Shown: one piece after another, positions 33,359 to 43,327 of the stretch
Layout of the letters: each line of letters opens with the position of its first letter
How positions within the stretch are numbered: the stretch's first letter is position 1
Assembly (NCBI GenBank): GCA_006538405.1
Contig: BJKQ01000019.1
Location: 186,001 to 250,000, forward strand
Length of the DNA stretch: 64,000 nt
Direction: 5' to 3'
DNA from: Hansfordia pulvinata
Lineage: Eukaryota > Ascomycota > Sordariomycetes > Xylariales
Notes under the pieces: model-generated
What the model was told of the DNA's origin: nothing
Database searches by the model: none
Seen by the model: only the letters and a program-made list of their open reading frames with translations
Program-made: the position numbers and the translations under genes

Positions 33359-34345
33359 GATGTCGTGAGAATGGTCGTGCGGGTTCAGTTGCAAGACGTT
33401 GACGACGAGAGTTCGAGATCTACTGCACTCGCGGACTCGACGGCAATATAGTCTCTGACCAGTCCTTGCGCTCAACAACCCTCGATCCCGAGAGCCGCTG
33501 CTCGCCGCGTCAATCCGCTCATGGTTCAGCTAGCGTGTGTTTGTGCGAGGGTCGCCGCAATCCACTCGCACGAGACGGCGTCTGAGTTTCCCCTTCCAAC
33601 CTTGACGTTCCCAGCCGGCCGCCAGCCAGAACGCCTCGCCTCGATCTAGCTGTGGCGTGGCTCGTGGCTGTGGCCGTAGATGTGGCCGCAGCTGTGGCCG
33701 TAGCTGTGGATCGGTCGACGGGCCGCATCTGCTTGAGCCTCACAAGCGCCCGATAGCCTGGCCCGCGTCCTGGCCCCAGACTCGGAAGCCTCCGAACTAG
33801 CAGGTCGTCGCCACGCAGCCGCGAAATCTGCTCTGCCGACAAGGCACACACACCAAGGCACCTCATCGGATGCGCGACCCCCGCTTTCAGCTGCTTGTGT
33901 CACCGCCAAGACGCAATACGACCGATCCAGTGGACGGCAGCCCTCGACTCCGTGCCGACAGGGAATACTGCCTTCAAATCTTCCAGGAGGGTCTTGGCGG
34001 CGGGATCGACAGGACATCCGGCCGCTTCGGGCTGGCTGACCTGTCGGCTGCCGCATCGCGAGCCTTGCGCCCCACCCGTATCCAGCCGTATTCCGTCCGA
34101 TGCTACCAGGAGCCTTGGGGTCCGCTGGTCAGCCCAGGGATGTCGCTCGCGAGGGCTGCTGGTCGGCCCAGGATGCCACTCGCGAGGGCTGCTGGTTGGC
34201 CCACGAGGCTCCCACTGCAAGTGTCCTTTGCGTCGACTGCCAAGCCGGATGAAGTCAAAGGCTTGTCGTGCCGCGCCGCGCCTGCGAGCACTCCCTGGAC
34301 CTTCACTCACCCTTCGCAACTCTGTGACGCCACCTCGAACGCGCA
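33359..34345. other. Intergenic region upstream of the PAN-domain gene
   Basis: I find no supportable gene. A 33-bp direct repeat lies at 34141-34206. A short 6-bp repeat with core ctgtgg lies at about 33650-33712. An upstream coding exon of the PAN gene carrying a signal peptide could hide here, but I could not identify one. Confidence 0.5.
34141..34206. repeat. 33-bp direct repeat, two copies
   Basis: Two adjacent copies with the core ctcgcgagggctgctggt. Confidence 0.8.
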
Positions 34346-35406
34346 ATGGTGAGCTTCCCTCAAAAATCCGCGACTGACACGCTGCAACTGACACGAACTG
34401 ACACCAGACCGGCCGGGTTGAACCTCGCGATGACCCGATCCGCGGCATCTGCCCCGACGGAGACGGACGCACCATCGCGGCCCCCGGGACCAACTACACG
34501 GCCTACTGCGACACGGACCTCACAAATCACGACGTCCCCCGCCACAAGGGCTGGAAGGACAACATCGGCGACTGCGCAATCGCTTGCGACGAGCTGGGGA
34601 CGACCTGCAACGGCTTCGCCTTCAAATCCAACAGCACCGGCGGGAACTGTTACCTCAAGGACAGCTCGGCCGCCAACAGCGATCTCAAGCCGGCGCCGAC
34701 GGGCAAGTGGAAAATCGACGTGGGCCTAGTGACCCGGGACTACAGCTCCGAGGACGACTGCAAGTCCCTGGCGCAGCCCTTCGAGGCGGGCGGCAAGAGG
34801 TTCACCGTCGCGTGCCGCCAGACCATCCGCCTCGTGGGCAACCGGACGACGGTGTTCGCGCCGTCGATGCGGGAGTGCCTGGGCCAGTGCGCGGGCCAGG
34901 AGCTGTGCGAGGGCGTCGTCTACGACGCCTTCCGGAGGGACGACAACTGCTGGACCATGGCCAACGGGGACGCCGACTTCCGCGTGGCGAGCAGCGTGGA
35001 CAGCGCGATCCTGGCGGACGAGCCCGCTGGAGACGCCCCGGCCAACACGGGCGCCATCGCGGGCGGCGTGGTGGGCGGCGTGGCGTTCGTGGCCATCGCC
35101 GCGGGCCTGCTGTTCTTCCTGGCGAGGCGGCGGCGCCGGCGCAGGCCCGCCCAGGAGCCGGAGGCCGAGGCCGAGGCCGAGGCGGCGCCGGCCCGGGACC
35201 GCAAGGAGGCGCTGGAGACCCCGGTGTCGGCTCTGGCGTCGACGTCGCCGGGTGTCGAGTCGGTCCAGCGGTCGGAGCTGACCTCGGGGTCCCACCCGGC
35301 GTCGTCGGAGCTCGACTCGCGGCGGGCCCCGGCCGAGATGGCCGGCGCTGCTGCCCAGGTGCCGCCCGCTCCGCCTGCCGAGTTGCCGGGGTCCGTCCGA
35401 GATTGA
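34346..35406 (+). CDS. PAN/Apple-domain single-pass membrane protein, 333 aa
   Basis: Two Cys-rich PAN/Apple modules are seen. The first runs from ICPDGDGRTI through CAIACDELGTTCNGFAFKSN and NCYLKD. The second runs from FTVACRQTI through CLGQCAGQELCEGVVYDAF and NCWTMAN. They are followed by a transmembrane helix (GAIAGGVVGGVAFVAIAAGL), an Arg-rich stop-transfer stretch and a Glu/Ala/Pro-rich cytoplasmic tail. PAN domains bind protein or carbohydrate, so a cell-surface role is likely. The main exon is 34408-35406. Upstream, ATG at 34346-34348 is followed at once by a 59-nt intron (GTGAGC...CTGAC...CAG), with an in-frame TGA seven codons before it. This gives a start exon holding only ATG. No signal peptide results, so a different 5' exon is possible. 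Confidence 0.7.
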
Positions 35407-35507
35407 CTGTGGTGAGCGGCAGAGGGACAGAAGGCGGGACGACAACATCTGTATATAGTTTGGCCATTGAAGTAATGTAATCTAGGCGTCAGTGCAGTCC
35501 CGGCCAG

Positions 35508-37150
35508 TCAATTCCAGTACCGCCCCCAGATGGCGTACTCCTCGCGCGTGCCGCGGAAGCGAAAGTCGACCCGGATCACATCCTCGAAGCCCTCTCGCGT
35601 CTTGGGCTCCTTCAACTTGGGGAAGAAGGCGTTGAAGGCCAGCTTGGGCAGGGCGGTCCGCGCCTCGGGGTTGAGCTGGGAGAGTCAGTCTGGATGCAAG
35701 CCACGACAGCTATGACGCAAGGGGCAGGACGGCCACGAAACGCGAGGGGCAGGACACGTGACACTCACCGGCTTGTTCATCGCCCGCACGGCGTCGTTGT
35801 GCTCGCACAGGGCCATGGGCACGTGGAACCACACGCACCGGATGGGCACCTCGTGCTTCCTGGCCAGGGCCACCCACTCCTGGCGCCCGGCCGGGTCCGG
35901 GTTGGTGTTGTCGACGGCGACCGACCGGCCGTCGCCCAGCAGGTCGGCGGCGGCCTTGAAGCACCTGGCGCGCGTCTTGAGGGTGTCCTGGTTGACGCGC
36001 TCGAACCCCAGCGGCTGGAGGTACGTCCAGTAGAAGGTGCTCTTGCCGGCGCCCGGGGGCCCGCAGAAGAGCACAATCTCCTGCTCGCTCTTCCTCTCGA
36101 AGGCGGCGCCGTCGGCCTCGCCCCCTCCGGGAACGGGTACGCCGCGAGGTCAAAGTCGCGCGCGAACTCGCGGGGCTGCTCGCCGAGGAAGAACTCCTCC
36201 GGGGTCTGGAAGGGGACGCCGATGTTGTGTGCCAGGTTGCGGTCCGAGCAGCTAAAGTCCTTCTTGACCGCCGTGCCGTCCGGCTTGACGTACGCAGAGC
36301 GGCCGCCGGCGTCGCCAACGAAAATGCTGCCCTCCCGGTCCACCTCGGCCTCGGGGATGCCGTAGTCCCGGCAGAGCTCGCCCCACATGCCGGCGCGGGG
36401 CTTGCGGAACATGTCCTTGCCGGTGGCGGCGTACACGGACGTGGGCAGGTCGAGAGCGGCCAGGATGGCGGCGGCCTTCTGCTTGAAGTTGGCGGCGCGG
36501 CTCTTGAGGGCCTTGGGGCCCTTGGGGTCTACGGACAGGCCGGCCTGGTTGCTCAGGATGACGATTTGGTAGCTGGGCTGTCAGCAGGGGCGAACAGACA
36601 GACGTGGGTCGGGGGAGGCGCACTCGTGATCGGTGTAGAGCTCCCGCAGCCTCACGGGGACGCAGGGGTCCCACCACTTCCAGTCGTTGGCATCGGCCGA
36701 GTGTTTCTTGCTTGAGATGGTGGTGATGAGGGTGGAGTCCTGGCGGGTCGGCGGGTCAGCGGGCAGTCTCGGGCAGTCATGGGCAGTCTCGGGCAGTCAT
36801 GGGCAGTCTCAGGGCAGGGGTGGGCTCGCGAACCAGATCAAAGGCGGCAATCTTGCGGCGCCTCTTAAGGCTGGGTTCTGGGTTGGGGGTGGGCTCGTAG
36901 CGGCCGACCAGCAGGGTGGCAGGGGCTGCGTCGTCGGGGGCGCGTTCGCTCCAGGCCGTGGGGCTCTTGGGTTTCTGCGAGGCTGGAGTGAAGAAGCTGG
37001 CGACGGCGCCCTCTGGGGATGGTCAGCGGGTGGAACCGGGGGGATGGGGCTTGGGGCAGACATACGGTTGATGCTGCTCTGGGCTTTCCTCTTGATGGGC
37101 GGCGGGGAGATGGAGGCGCTCGGCCGGCGCTTCGCGGGCTGGGGGGGCAT
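35508..37150 (-). CDS. PNK1: Polynucleotide 5'-kinase/3'-phosphatase (PNKP), 5 exons, 450 aa
   Basis: A bifunctional DNA end-processing enzyme for single- and double-strand break repair. The HAD phosphatase motif FDLDSTLI is created across intron 2. ILSNQAG follows, then FVGDAGGR, and then the kinase P-loop GPPGAGKST near residue 295 with VDNTNPD. Exons (minus): 37150-37066, 37012-36834, 36739-36624, 36572-35769 and 35675-35508. The second intron (94 nt) has an unusual GTTCGC donor and is built largely of a 20-bp tandem repeat; the third has GTGCGC. One missing base in the C run at 36121-36125 separates the phosphatase and kinase frames. The splice join of exons 1 and 2 forms QGAVASFF, which fits a PCNA-binding PIP box. 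It replaces the FHA domain found at this place in animal PNKP. Confidence 0.85.
36761..36810. repeat. 20-bp tandem repeat inside PNKP intron 2
   Basis: Two and a half exact copies of gggcagtctcgggcagtcat occupy half of the 94-nt intron. Confidence 0.9.
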
Positions 37151-38118
37151 TGTGGCGAGGGGGCGGAGCAGTCTTGAAGCCGGGCGGAGCAGTCTTGGAG
37201 CCGGGCGGAGGGGCACAAGCGATGGCAGTCTTGGAGCCAGATGTCGGCGGGCGAGCATTGGGTGGTCGGCAGTGGGCGAGCGCTCAGGTGGTTGGCGGGC
37301 TCGCCGTCGCTGTCGCTTTGCGTCGACGTCACAAACGCGGGTGGCCATGGACTGACGCGTCTCGTAGTCGTACCGTATGCATAGCTGGGGGTATGCAGGT
37401 ATCGTGGATGCTGGCCCACTTGCATGTGACTGGACACGGCGTAGACGACTGCTCACTCCAACAGACGCTGGATAGAGATCCCATCGCTATCGGATCATGG
37501 GCTACGGGTGATGCGCATAGAACGACACGCTCACTCCACCAGACTCGCTCCCAGCTCGCGCCTCACGCTCTAGCTTTCAAGGCACAAGGACAAGACAGTT
37601 GAGACCGTCAGCAGGCTGCTGTCACCTGTGCGTCGGTTCAAGCTTCGAATACAATGCATTGATAAGTTCATCAGGACACGAACGCGAACTCGGCCCATTG
37701 GGTCGTCGGCTCTGGGGTCGATGGAGGATTCAGTGATGACAGAGTCACCGTACAGACAGTCCAGACTCAGCCCATCCGCTCGCCCTTGACGTGGCGACGG
37801 CACCGTAGAGACAGTCCGCTCCACCAGTCCACCTCGTCTCCCTTCTGTAACGATGGTGTACCACGCGACAGCAGCGTCGAGACAGTCCAGACGCGACCTG
37901 CTTCGCCTCCGTTCGGTAGCGACAGTGTTGCCTAAGCCACGGTAAAGACAGCATAGATCGCCAGCCCACTCCAGGCTACCGCAACGACAGTATAGATCGT
38001 CAGCCAGCCCACTCCAGGCCACCGTAAAGACAGTCCAGATCGCTTCAACCCCTTCCAGTAACGACAGAACAAAGACCATCCCTTCCAGTACGACAGACTA
38101 AAAACCACCCCTGTCAAC
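37151..38118. other. Intergenic region with diverged repeats
   Basis: Promoter side of PNKP. From about 37740 to 38100 a diverged repeat of roughly 45 bp recurs, with cores such as agcccactccaggc and aaagacagtccag. I see no supportable gene. Confidence 0.6.
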
Positions 38119-38547
38119 CTAGGCCTTGGCCTTGCCCTTCCCCTTGCGGTCCGGGTTGTCCTCGTCGTCGTCCTTGCGGCGACGGTGGACCATCTTCCTG
38201 ATGGTGTCGCCCCTCTTCTTCTTGGGCGGCTCCTTGCTCGACTCCCCCTTCTTCTGCTCCCCGGCCCAGCGCTTCATCGTGTCCGTCTCCCCGTCGGGGG
38301 ACACCCACGACTCCATAACCGGGTCCCAGATGTATCCCCGTTCGTGCCACTCGCAGTAGTACCCGTGCCTGGGCGCCGGGGTGAAGGGGACGCAGTTGTA
38401 GTTGCTGCACCAGCCTTGCCTCGTGTAGCCCAGGCACACGTCTTCCTCGGGGATGACGAAGCGGTCCTCCTCCTCGGGCTGCAGCTCGGCGCTCAGCTCG
38501 CAGCCCAGAAAGTCGCAGGGATAGGTGTAGTAGTACTCGATGCACAT
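38119..38547 (-). CDS. Small Cys-rich orphan protein with basic tail, 142 aa
   Basis: The function is not recognised. The protein starts MCIEYYYTYPC, an N-terminus of the MC-x-x-Y/W type that occurs in small fungal proteins. It has Cys residues placed like a zinc site (CDFLGCE, DVCLGY, WCSNYNCV and YYCEWHERG) and ends in a Lys/Arg-rich, probably nuclear or nucleic-acid-binding tail. I chose the ATG at 38547 over the one at 38586, because the extra 13 residues are unremarkable and the MCIEYYYTY start resembles the second orphan at 51481. It has no intron. Whether it is expressed cannot be seen. Confidence 0.5.
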   Translation of the reverse strand: MCIEYYYTYPCDFLGCELSAELQPEEEDRFVIPEEDVCLGYTRQGWCSNYNCVPFTPAPRHGYYCEWHERGYIWDPVMESWVSPDGETDTMKRWAGEQKKGESSKEPPKKKRGDTIRKMVHRRRKDDDEDNPDRKGKGKAKA

Positions 38548-39148
38548 TTTGGCAGGCAAGGAAGATGTGGTCTGCAGGAGTGACAACTCAGGCAGGCAGA
38601 GACAGACGTAGTCTGCAGTAGTAACAACTCAAAGCTGACCAGGACCAGACGGAAGAAGTGCCAGGACCAGACTGAAGAAGTGAAAGACCTGACGAGCTTT
38701 TGGTCCAGTAAAGCCTCGGGCACCAGACTGCTATCCTCAGCTACCAGACTGCCAGCTATATAGACTCTGGTCTGCCAGCTATAGACTCTGGTCTGCCAGC
38801 TATAGACTCTAGTCTGCCAGCTATAGACTCTGGTCCCGTCAGGTCGGATAGAGTCGTCAACAAACAACATGTTGTGATACCTGAGAGACTATAACATGAT
38901 TCCAAGACACCGTAACACTGAATGACGGGAGATAACAAGCTGCCGAAATCCGTCGGATACCATCGAGACAAACACGCCTGCCTCCTAGCAGGCCAGAACC
39001 TCCCGGCAGGCCAGAACCTCCCGAAGCACCTTACCCGTGAAGCTACCCCTGAGCAGCGCCACCCGTGCAGCACTACCCGTGAATCACCTGCTGTCACCTA
39101 TAACCCGTGTCTTAACCGTCCATCACCCATCCGATCACTCACGACCAC
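38548..39148. other. Intergenic region with 21-bp minisatellite
   Basis: I see no gene. It holds the repeat at 38751-38835 and several gcactacccgtg-like short repeats near 39040-39080. Confidence 0.6.
38751..38835. repeat. 21-bp tandem repeat, four copies
   Basis: Four copies, nearly exact, with the core ctatagactctggtctgcc. Confidence 0.9.
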
Positions 39149-40420
39149 TCACGACCACTCGCTGAGCTTGCTGACAGGCTTGACGGACGAGTCCGAGTTC
39201 TCCACGAGCATCTGGGCATACGCATCAAACCACACTCCCGCCGCAGGAGCCCCCGCGCCACACGGCCCGTCGCTCTCCCCCCGGCCTTGGCCCAGACGAT
39301 GCTGTCCACGTACGGGTTGTTGACCAGGATGGTCGGCTGCATGCCCAGCCCGGCGGGCACAATGTTGCACCACTCGGACCAGGACTTGCGGGCGCCCGGC
39401 CAGGCGACGCGCCCCTGGTCGACGATGAAGCGGGCCGGCAGCCCCTGGGCGGCCAGGTAGGGGGCCAGGTTGCGGACGTAGCGGTCCTCGTCCCACGAGT
39501 CGCTGTAGGCGGTGAAGTTCTCGCGCCACGCGGCGTGGAAGGCGTTGTAGCTGGCCACGTTGGTGGCGAAGCCTCGGATGCGGCTCAGGGGCCCGGCGTT
39601 GCGCACGACCTGGGCGTAGACGGCAGCGGCTGGGATCGGATCAGCACTCGGATGTGGACTCACTCTGCGACCAGCAACAATCACGACTCACCGGGCGCGA
39701 GGTCAGCGTTCCATCCGAGCCAGCCCCCGTGGGCGGCGTCGAGGTAGACGTGGGCGTTGTCGAACTGCAGGCTCGCAATGCCGTAGGTGATGCCCTCGGT
39801 GTACAGGGGGCGGCGGCGGCGCACAGGGGCAGGTAGGTGTTTGTGACGACGTTGGCGAGGGCGCGGGGCTCGAGGATGACGGCAAACGTCAGGTCGGTGG
39901 CGCTGCTGATCTTGCTGGCCAGGGGGTTGATCAGGTCCGTCTTGTAGCGGCGCAGGCCGTCGTCGCCCGACAGCTCGCTGGCGACGCCCGAGTTGCAGTC
40001 GCGGTTGGGCAGGCTGTGGACGACGATGCCGATGATCTGGGCGGTCCGCGTGGCCTGCTGGGTGGAGCGAGCCACGCTGATGGCCGTGTCGATGCGGTCC
40101 AGCTCGGCCAGGCTGGAGATCCAGATGAAGGTGCCAATGTCGCGGATGGCCGTGACCTTGTTGGCGTTGAGCGAGTCGCCGCGGTCGAGGAAGGCCTGGT
40201 GGGTGAGGGACAGCCGGGCGGACCACTGGGGGTCGGTGAAGATCTTGCGGCCCTGGAACGGGTTGAAGACGGTGGTGACGTTCTGGCGTTTCCAGAGGGG
40301 GGTGCTGAGGTGGGAGGCGATCCTCAGGGGGGGGCCGAGGTCATTGGATCTGCGGAGGTTTCCGGGGAGGGCGAGTCCGGGGGCGGCGAGGGCCACGAGG
40401 GCGAGCAGGACAGCCTTCAT
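39149..40420 (-). CDS. GH6-family protein (cellobiohydrolase-like), secreted, 403 aa
   Basis: Glycoside hydrolase family 6 fold with a signal peptide (MKAVLLALVALAAPGLA) and no cellulose-binding module. Family blocks: VVHSLPNRDC (the Asp before Cys is conserved), VYLDAAHGGWLGW, FATNVASYNAF, EWCNIVPAG and SIVWAKAGGESDG. At the proton-donor position, where active GH6 enzymes have EPDSLA, this protein reads EPRALA, so the catalytic Asp is Arg. Cellulase activity is therefore doubtful. Exons (minus): 40420-39692 and 39629-39149, with a 62-nt intron. Two frame breaks, each one base short, lie in the G run at 39806-39810 and the C run at 39277-39282. The Arg substitution lies upstream of both breaks and is not caused by them. 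A TATA box is at 40539-40547. Confidence 0.83.
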
Positions 40421-40776
40421 AGTGGGCGAGAGTTAGCGAACGGCGTGAGCAAGATAGAGAAGCGAGTGACGATGAAGCGAGTGACGAGTGACGATGAAGA
40501 GTGAAGGAGGTTGTCACGGACGGCTGTTGGCGGGGCCGGTTATATACCATGACAGTGGTCACTCGTGGCAGTCACGGCGACCGTCGACAGCGACTTCCAT
40601 GAACGTGAAACAGTGCATTAAGGCTCTCACTTCATCAAGGCAGTCGCTTCATTAGGTTGTCGCTTCATTACAGGCAATCACTTCACTCCGTCACTCACTC
40701 CGTCACTCACTCCGTCCCTTCATCCCTTCACCGTCCCTTCACCGTCCCTTCACTATCGTCCCCAACTCCTCCGCCC
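40421..40776. other. Promoter of the GH6 gene and repeats
   Basis: It contains the TATA box and cactccgtcactcactccgt-type short repeats at about 40660-40750. No gene seen. Confidence 0.6.
40539..40547 (-). promoter_or_regulatory. TATA box of the GH6 gene
   Basis: The minus strand reads TATATAACC about 120 bases upstream of the ATG at 40420. Confidence 0.5.
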
Positions 40777-42827
40777 CTAAAACACCCCCTCCCGCTTCAG
40801 CTCCAGCCTGCCTCCCCGCTCATACTTCCACGTCAGGGTCTGGGCCTCGTGATCGATCGAATACCCGCCCTCGCTCACCGTCACGTCCACGGCCAGCTCG
40901 GCCGAGTCGCCCCTCCGGTAATGCAGCCACGGCAGGTAGAGCTCGGCGTGGCCCGGCTCGTCGGTGGCGACGTCAGCCGCGAAGACGCTGGTGGCCAGGT
41001 CGAAGGACATGGAGCGCAGGGTGCCGGTCAGGGAGCGGACATAGGGGCGGCACCAGGCGGCGGGGGCGCGCAGGCCGCCGAGGAAGGGGTGGCCCGGGAA
41101 GGAGCCGGTCTCGGCGCAGCTGAGGGACAGGTCCTCGCCGTTCCAGTGGTCGCCCCAGTGGTGGGTGTTGATGGCGGAGTAGGCCCACAGGGCGTAGCTC
41201 AGCAGGCTGTCGTCGCAGCCGGTCAGCATGGCGTCGAGGGCCTTGACGTGGCTGGAGTAGTCGCCGTCGCGGTAGGCGCGGCCGGCGTCGAGGTCGAAGG
41301 GGATGCCGATCTCGCCGACGAGGGTGGGCAGGGCAATGTCGGCGGCGAGGTGGGCGAGCTGGTCGGAGATGACCTTGCGGACGTTGCCGCGGCCGACGCG
41401 CAGGCCGAGCGCCTTGGTTTTGTAGCAGCCGCGGATCAGCCCCACGACGTCGGCGTTCCAGTGCTCGTGCCAGTGCTTGTGCATGATGGTCAGGCCGTCG
41501 TAGTAGTGGGGGCCGTACGCCGTCAGGGGCTCCTCGCCGCGCGGGGGCGGCGGCTTGAAGACGGACGGCTGGAGGAAGACGAAGGCGCGCGGGCAGTGGG
41601 CGCGGACGGCCCGCTCCCACTGCTGGCGGAACTCCTGCCAGTACGACGAGATGAAGGACAGCGGGCCCTCGGCGTCGTTCTCGGCGGGCGTGGCCTCGGC
41701 CGAGCGGGCGGGCAGGCGGTCGAAGTAGGCCGGGTCTTTCAGGGAGCCGTCGCCGCCGTCGTTGTCGTCCCAGACGCCGTGCAGGGCCCAGACGCAGCGG
41801 CCCAGGGGCCACGAGGCGTCCCGGCGCCAGCGCCAGCGCGGGTCCTCCTCCTGCAGCCAGCACGAGCGGCCGGGGCGGACGGTGACGGAGCCCTGGCGGT
41901 GGGGGCCGGTGGAGCCGAGGCGGAAGTCGTCGACGTCCTGGGCGAGGCCGGCGGCCAGGCGCATGCCCTGGATGGGCGTGGGCGTGGTGCCGATCTTGGG
42001 GGTGTCCTCGCGCTCGCTGACGCGCAGGTCCTTCCAGCCGATGAAGCCCGACTCGGGCTCGTTCATGCTGTCCCAGCCGAAGACGAGGCCGCCCAGGCGG
42101 CGGGCCAGGCGCGCGTACGCCGCCAGGTAGTGCCGCTGCAGGTAGTCCTGGATGTTGACGCCGTCGATGCGGCACTGGGGCGCAAAGTCGCGGCCCGCGA
42201 AGAAGAGGGTGAACAGGGTCGACGCGGCCAGGCGGTTGTTGTTGGTGGTCCACATCATCAGGGGGATCGACCTGGGGTCCTTGTCGGGGCTGTCGAGCGG
42301 CCACTCGCTGTAGCGGACGGCGGCGTGCGTCTCGCCAAAGTGGCGGGGGTGGAGGCCGCAGGCGTGGAGCGTCCACAGGGGGGCGCCGGAGCCGCCGACG
42401 AAGCGGGACCAGATGTCCTGTAAGGTCAGGTTCTACTCCATGTCATGTGGTGGCATGAGACCACGGGCAGGGACCACGGGCAGCTTACCTGGTGGGGGTT
42501 GATCATGACCTTGAAGCCCCGGTCCACGCACAGCTCGACCAGCTGGCCCATGTACTCGATGTAGTCATCGTCGTAGACGCCCGGGCCGCCGTGCTCGAGG
42601 GCCTCCCACACGACGGGCACGCGCAGCACGTTGAAGCCCAGGCGCCGCAGCCGCTCCAGGTGGGCCGGGGCGTCCTGGAGGGCCAGGGGCGTGTCGACGT
42701 AGGAGCAGTCGGCGTCGCGGTCGAGGGCGTCGAGCCGGTAGGTCGGGCAGCCGCGGGGGAACTTGCCGTCGGCGAGGTTGACGCCGCGCAGGACAATGGT
42801 CCGGCCGTTCTCCTGGAAGTGGCGCAT
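40777..42827 (-). CDS. GH5_12 glycosidase, EGCrP/Egh1-like (sterol glucoside or glucosylceramide hydrolase), 659 aa
   Basis: Intracellular fungal GH5 subfamily 12 enzyme, related to the Cryptococcus EGCrP proteins and yeast Egh1, which remove glucose from steryl glucosides or glucosylceramides. Seen: GRTIVLRGVNLADGKFP, LGFNVLRVPVVWEALEH, DIWSRFVGGSGAPLWTL, the acid/base region WDSMNEPESG, and the nucleophile region LVGEIGIPF. No signal peptide is present, as expected. Exons (minus): 42827-42489 and 42417-40777. The 71-nt intron (GTAAGC...CTGAC...CAG) joins NPHQ to DIWSRF. An in-frame ATG at 42908 would add 27 residues; MRHFQENGRT fits the family start better. The frame is intact. Confidence 0.88.
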
Positions 42828-43327
42828 CTTAGGGATGTTCGGGGGCGGGGCGGGGCGAGATGGGACGACGACGACAGTCCACCGGCCGCAGCCCGAGCCG
42901 GAGCCCACGCGTTCTTTAAGCGGCTCGTCTGTCGACGGATGGGAATCTGGGGTCTGTCAGCAGGCTTCGGCAGGCTAGTCGCGCCATCGCGTCGTTCCCC
43001 ATCGCCGGCTGTTCCCATCGGCGATGCGGCAACGTGGGGGACGGCCGGGGTTGGTGAGCCATGACGTCAACAGTCGCTTGTGTTCCCACGTGCGCCCTTG
43101 ACAGGGACATTCTGGCGTGCGGAGCGAGGACGTGATCAATTGACTGCGGCTGCTGACTACGGCTGCTCCTATCGACCGTCACCCTGTCTACTCGTTGCCG
43201 TCTGTCTGCTACAAACTCAGGGTATCCTCCTAGTGCCCGTGCCCGTGCCCGCAGTCGTACCCCGCGGCAGCCCGGGCCATCTTGGCCCTGCTCAACGGCC
43301 TCGGCGCCGGCAGCAGATGACGCCCCG
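42828..43327. other. Intergenic region between GH5_12 and S1 nuclease genes
   Basis: I see no gene. This is the promoter side of the GH5_12 gene. Confidence 0.6.

Noticed and set aside
40657..42423. Plus-strand ORF (588 codons) opposite the GH5_12 gene
   Set aside because: Val/Gly/Ala-rich shadow. The minus strand carries the glycosidase active-site motifs.
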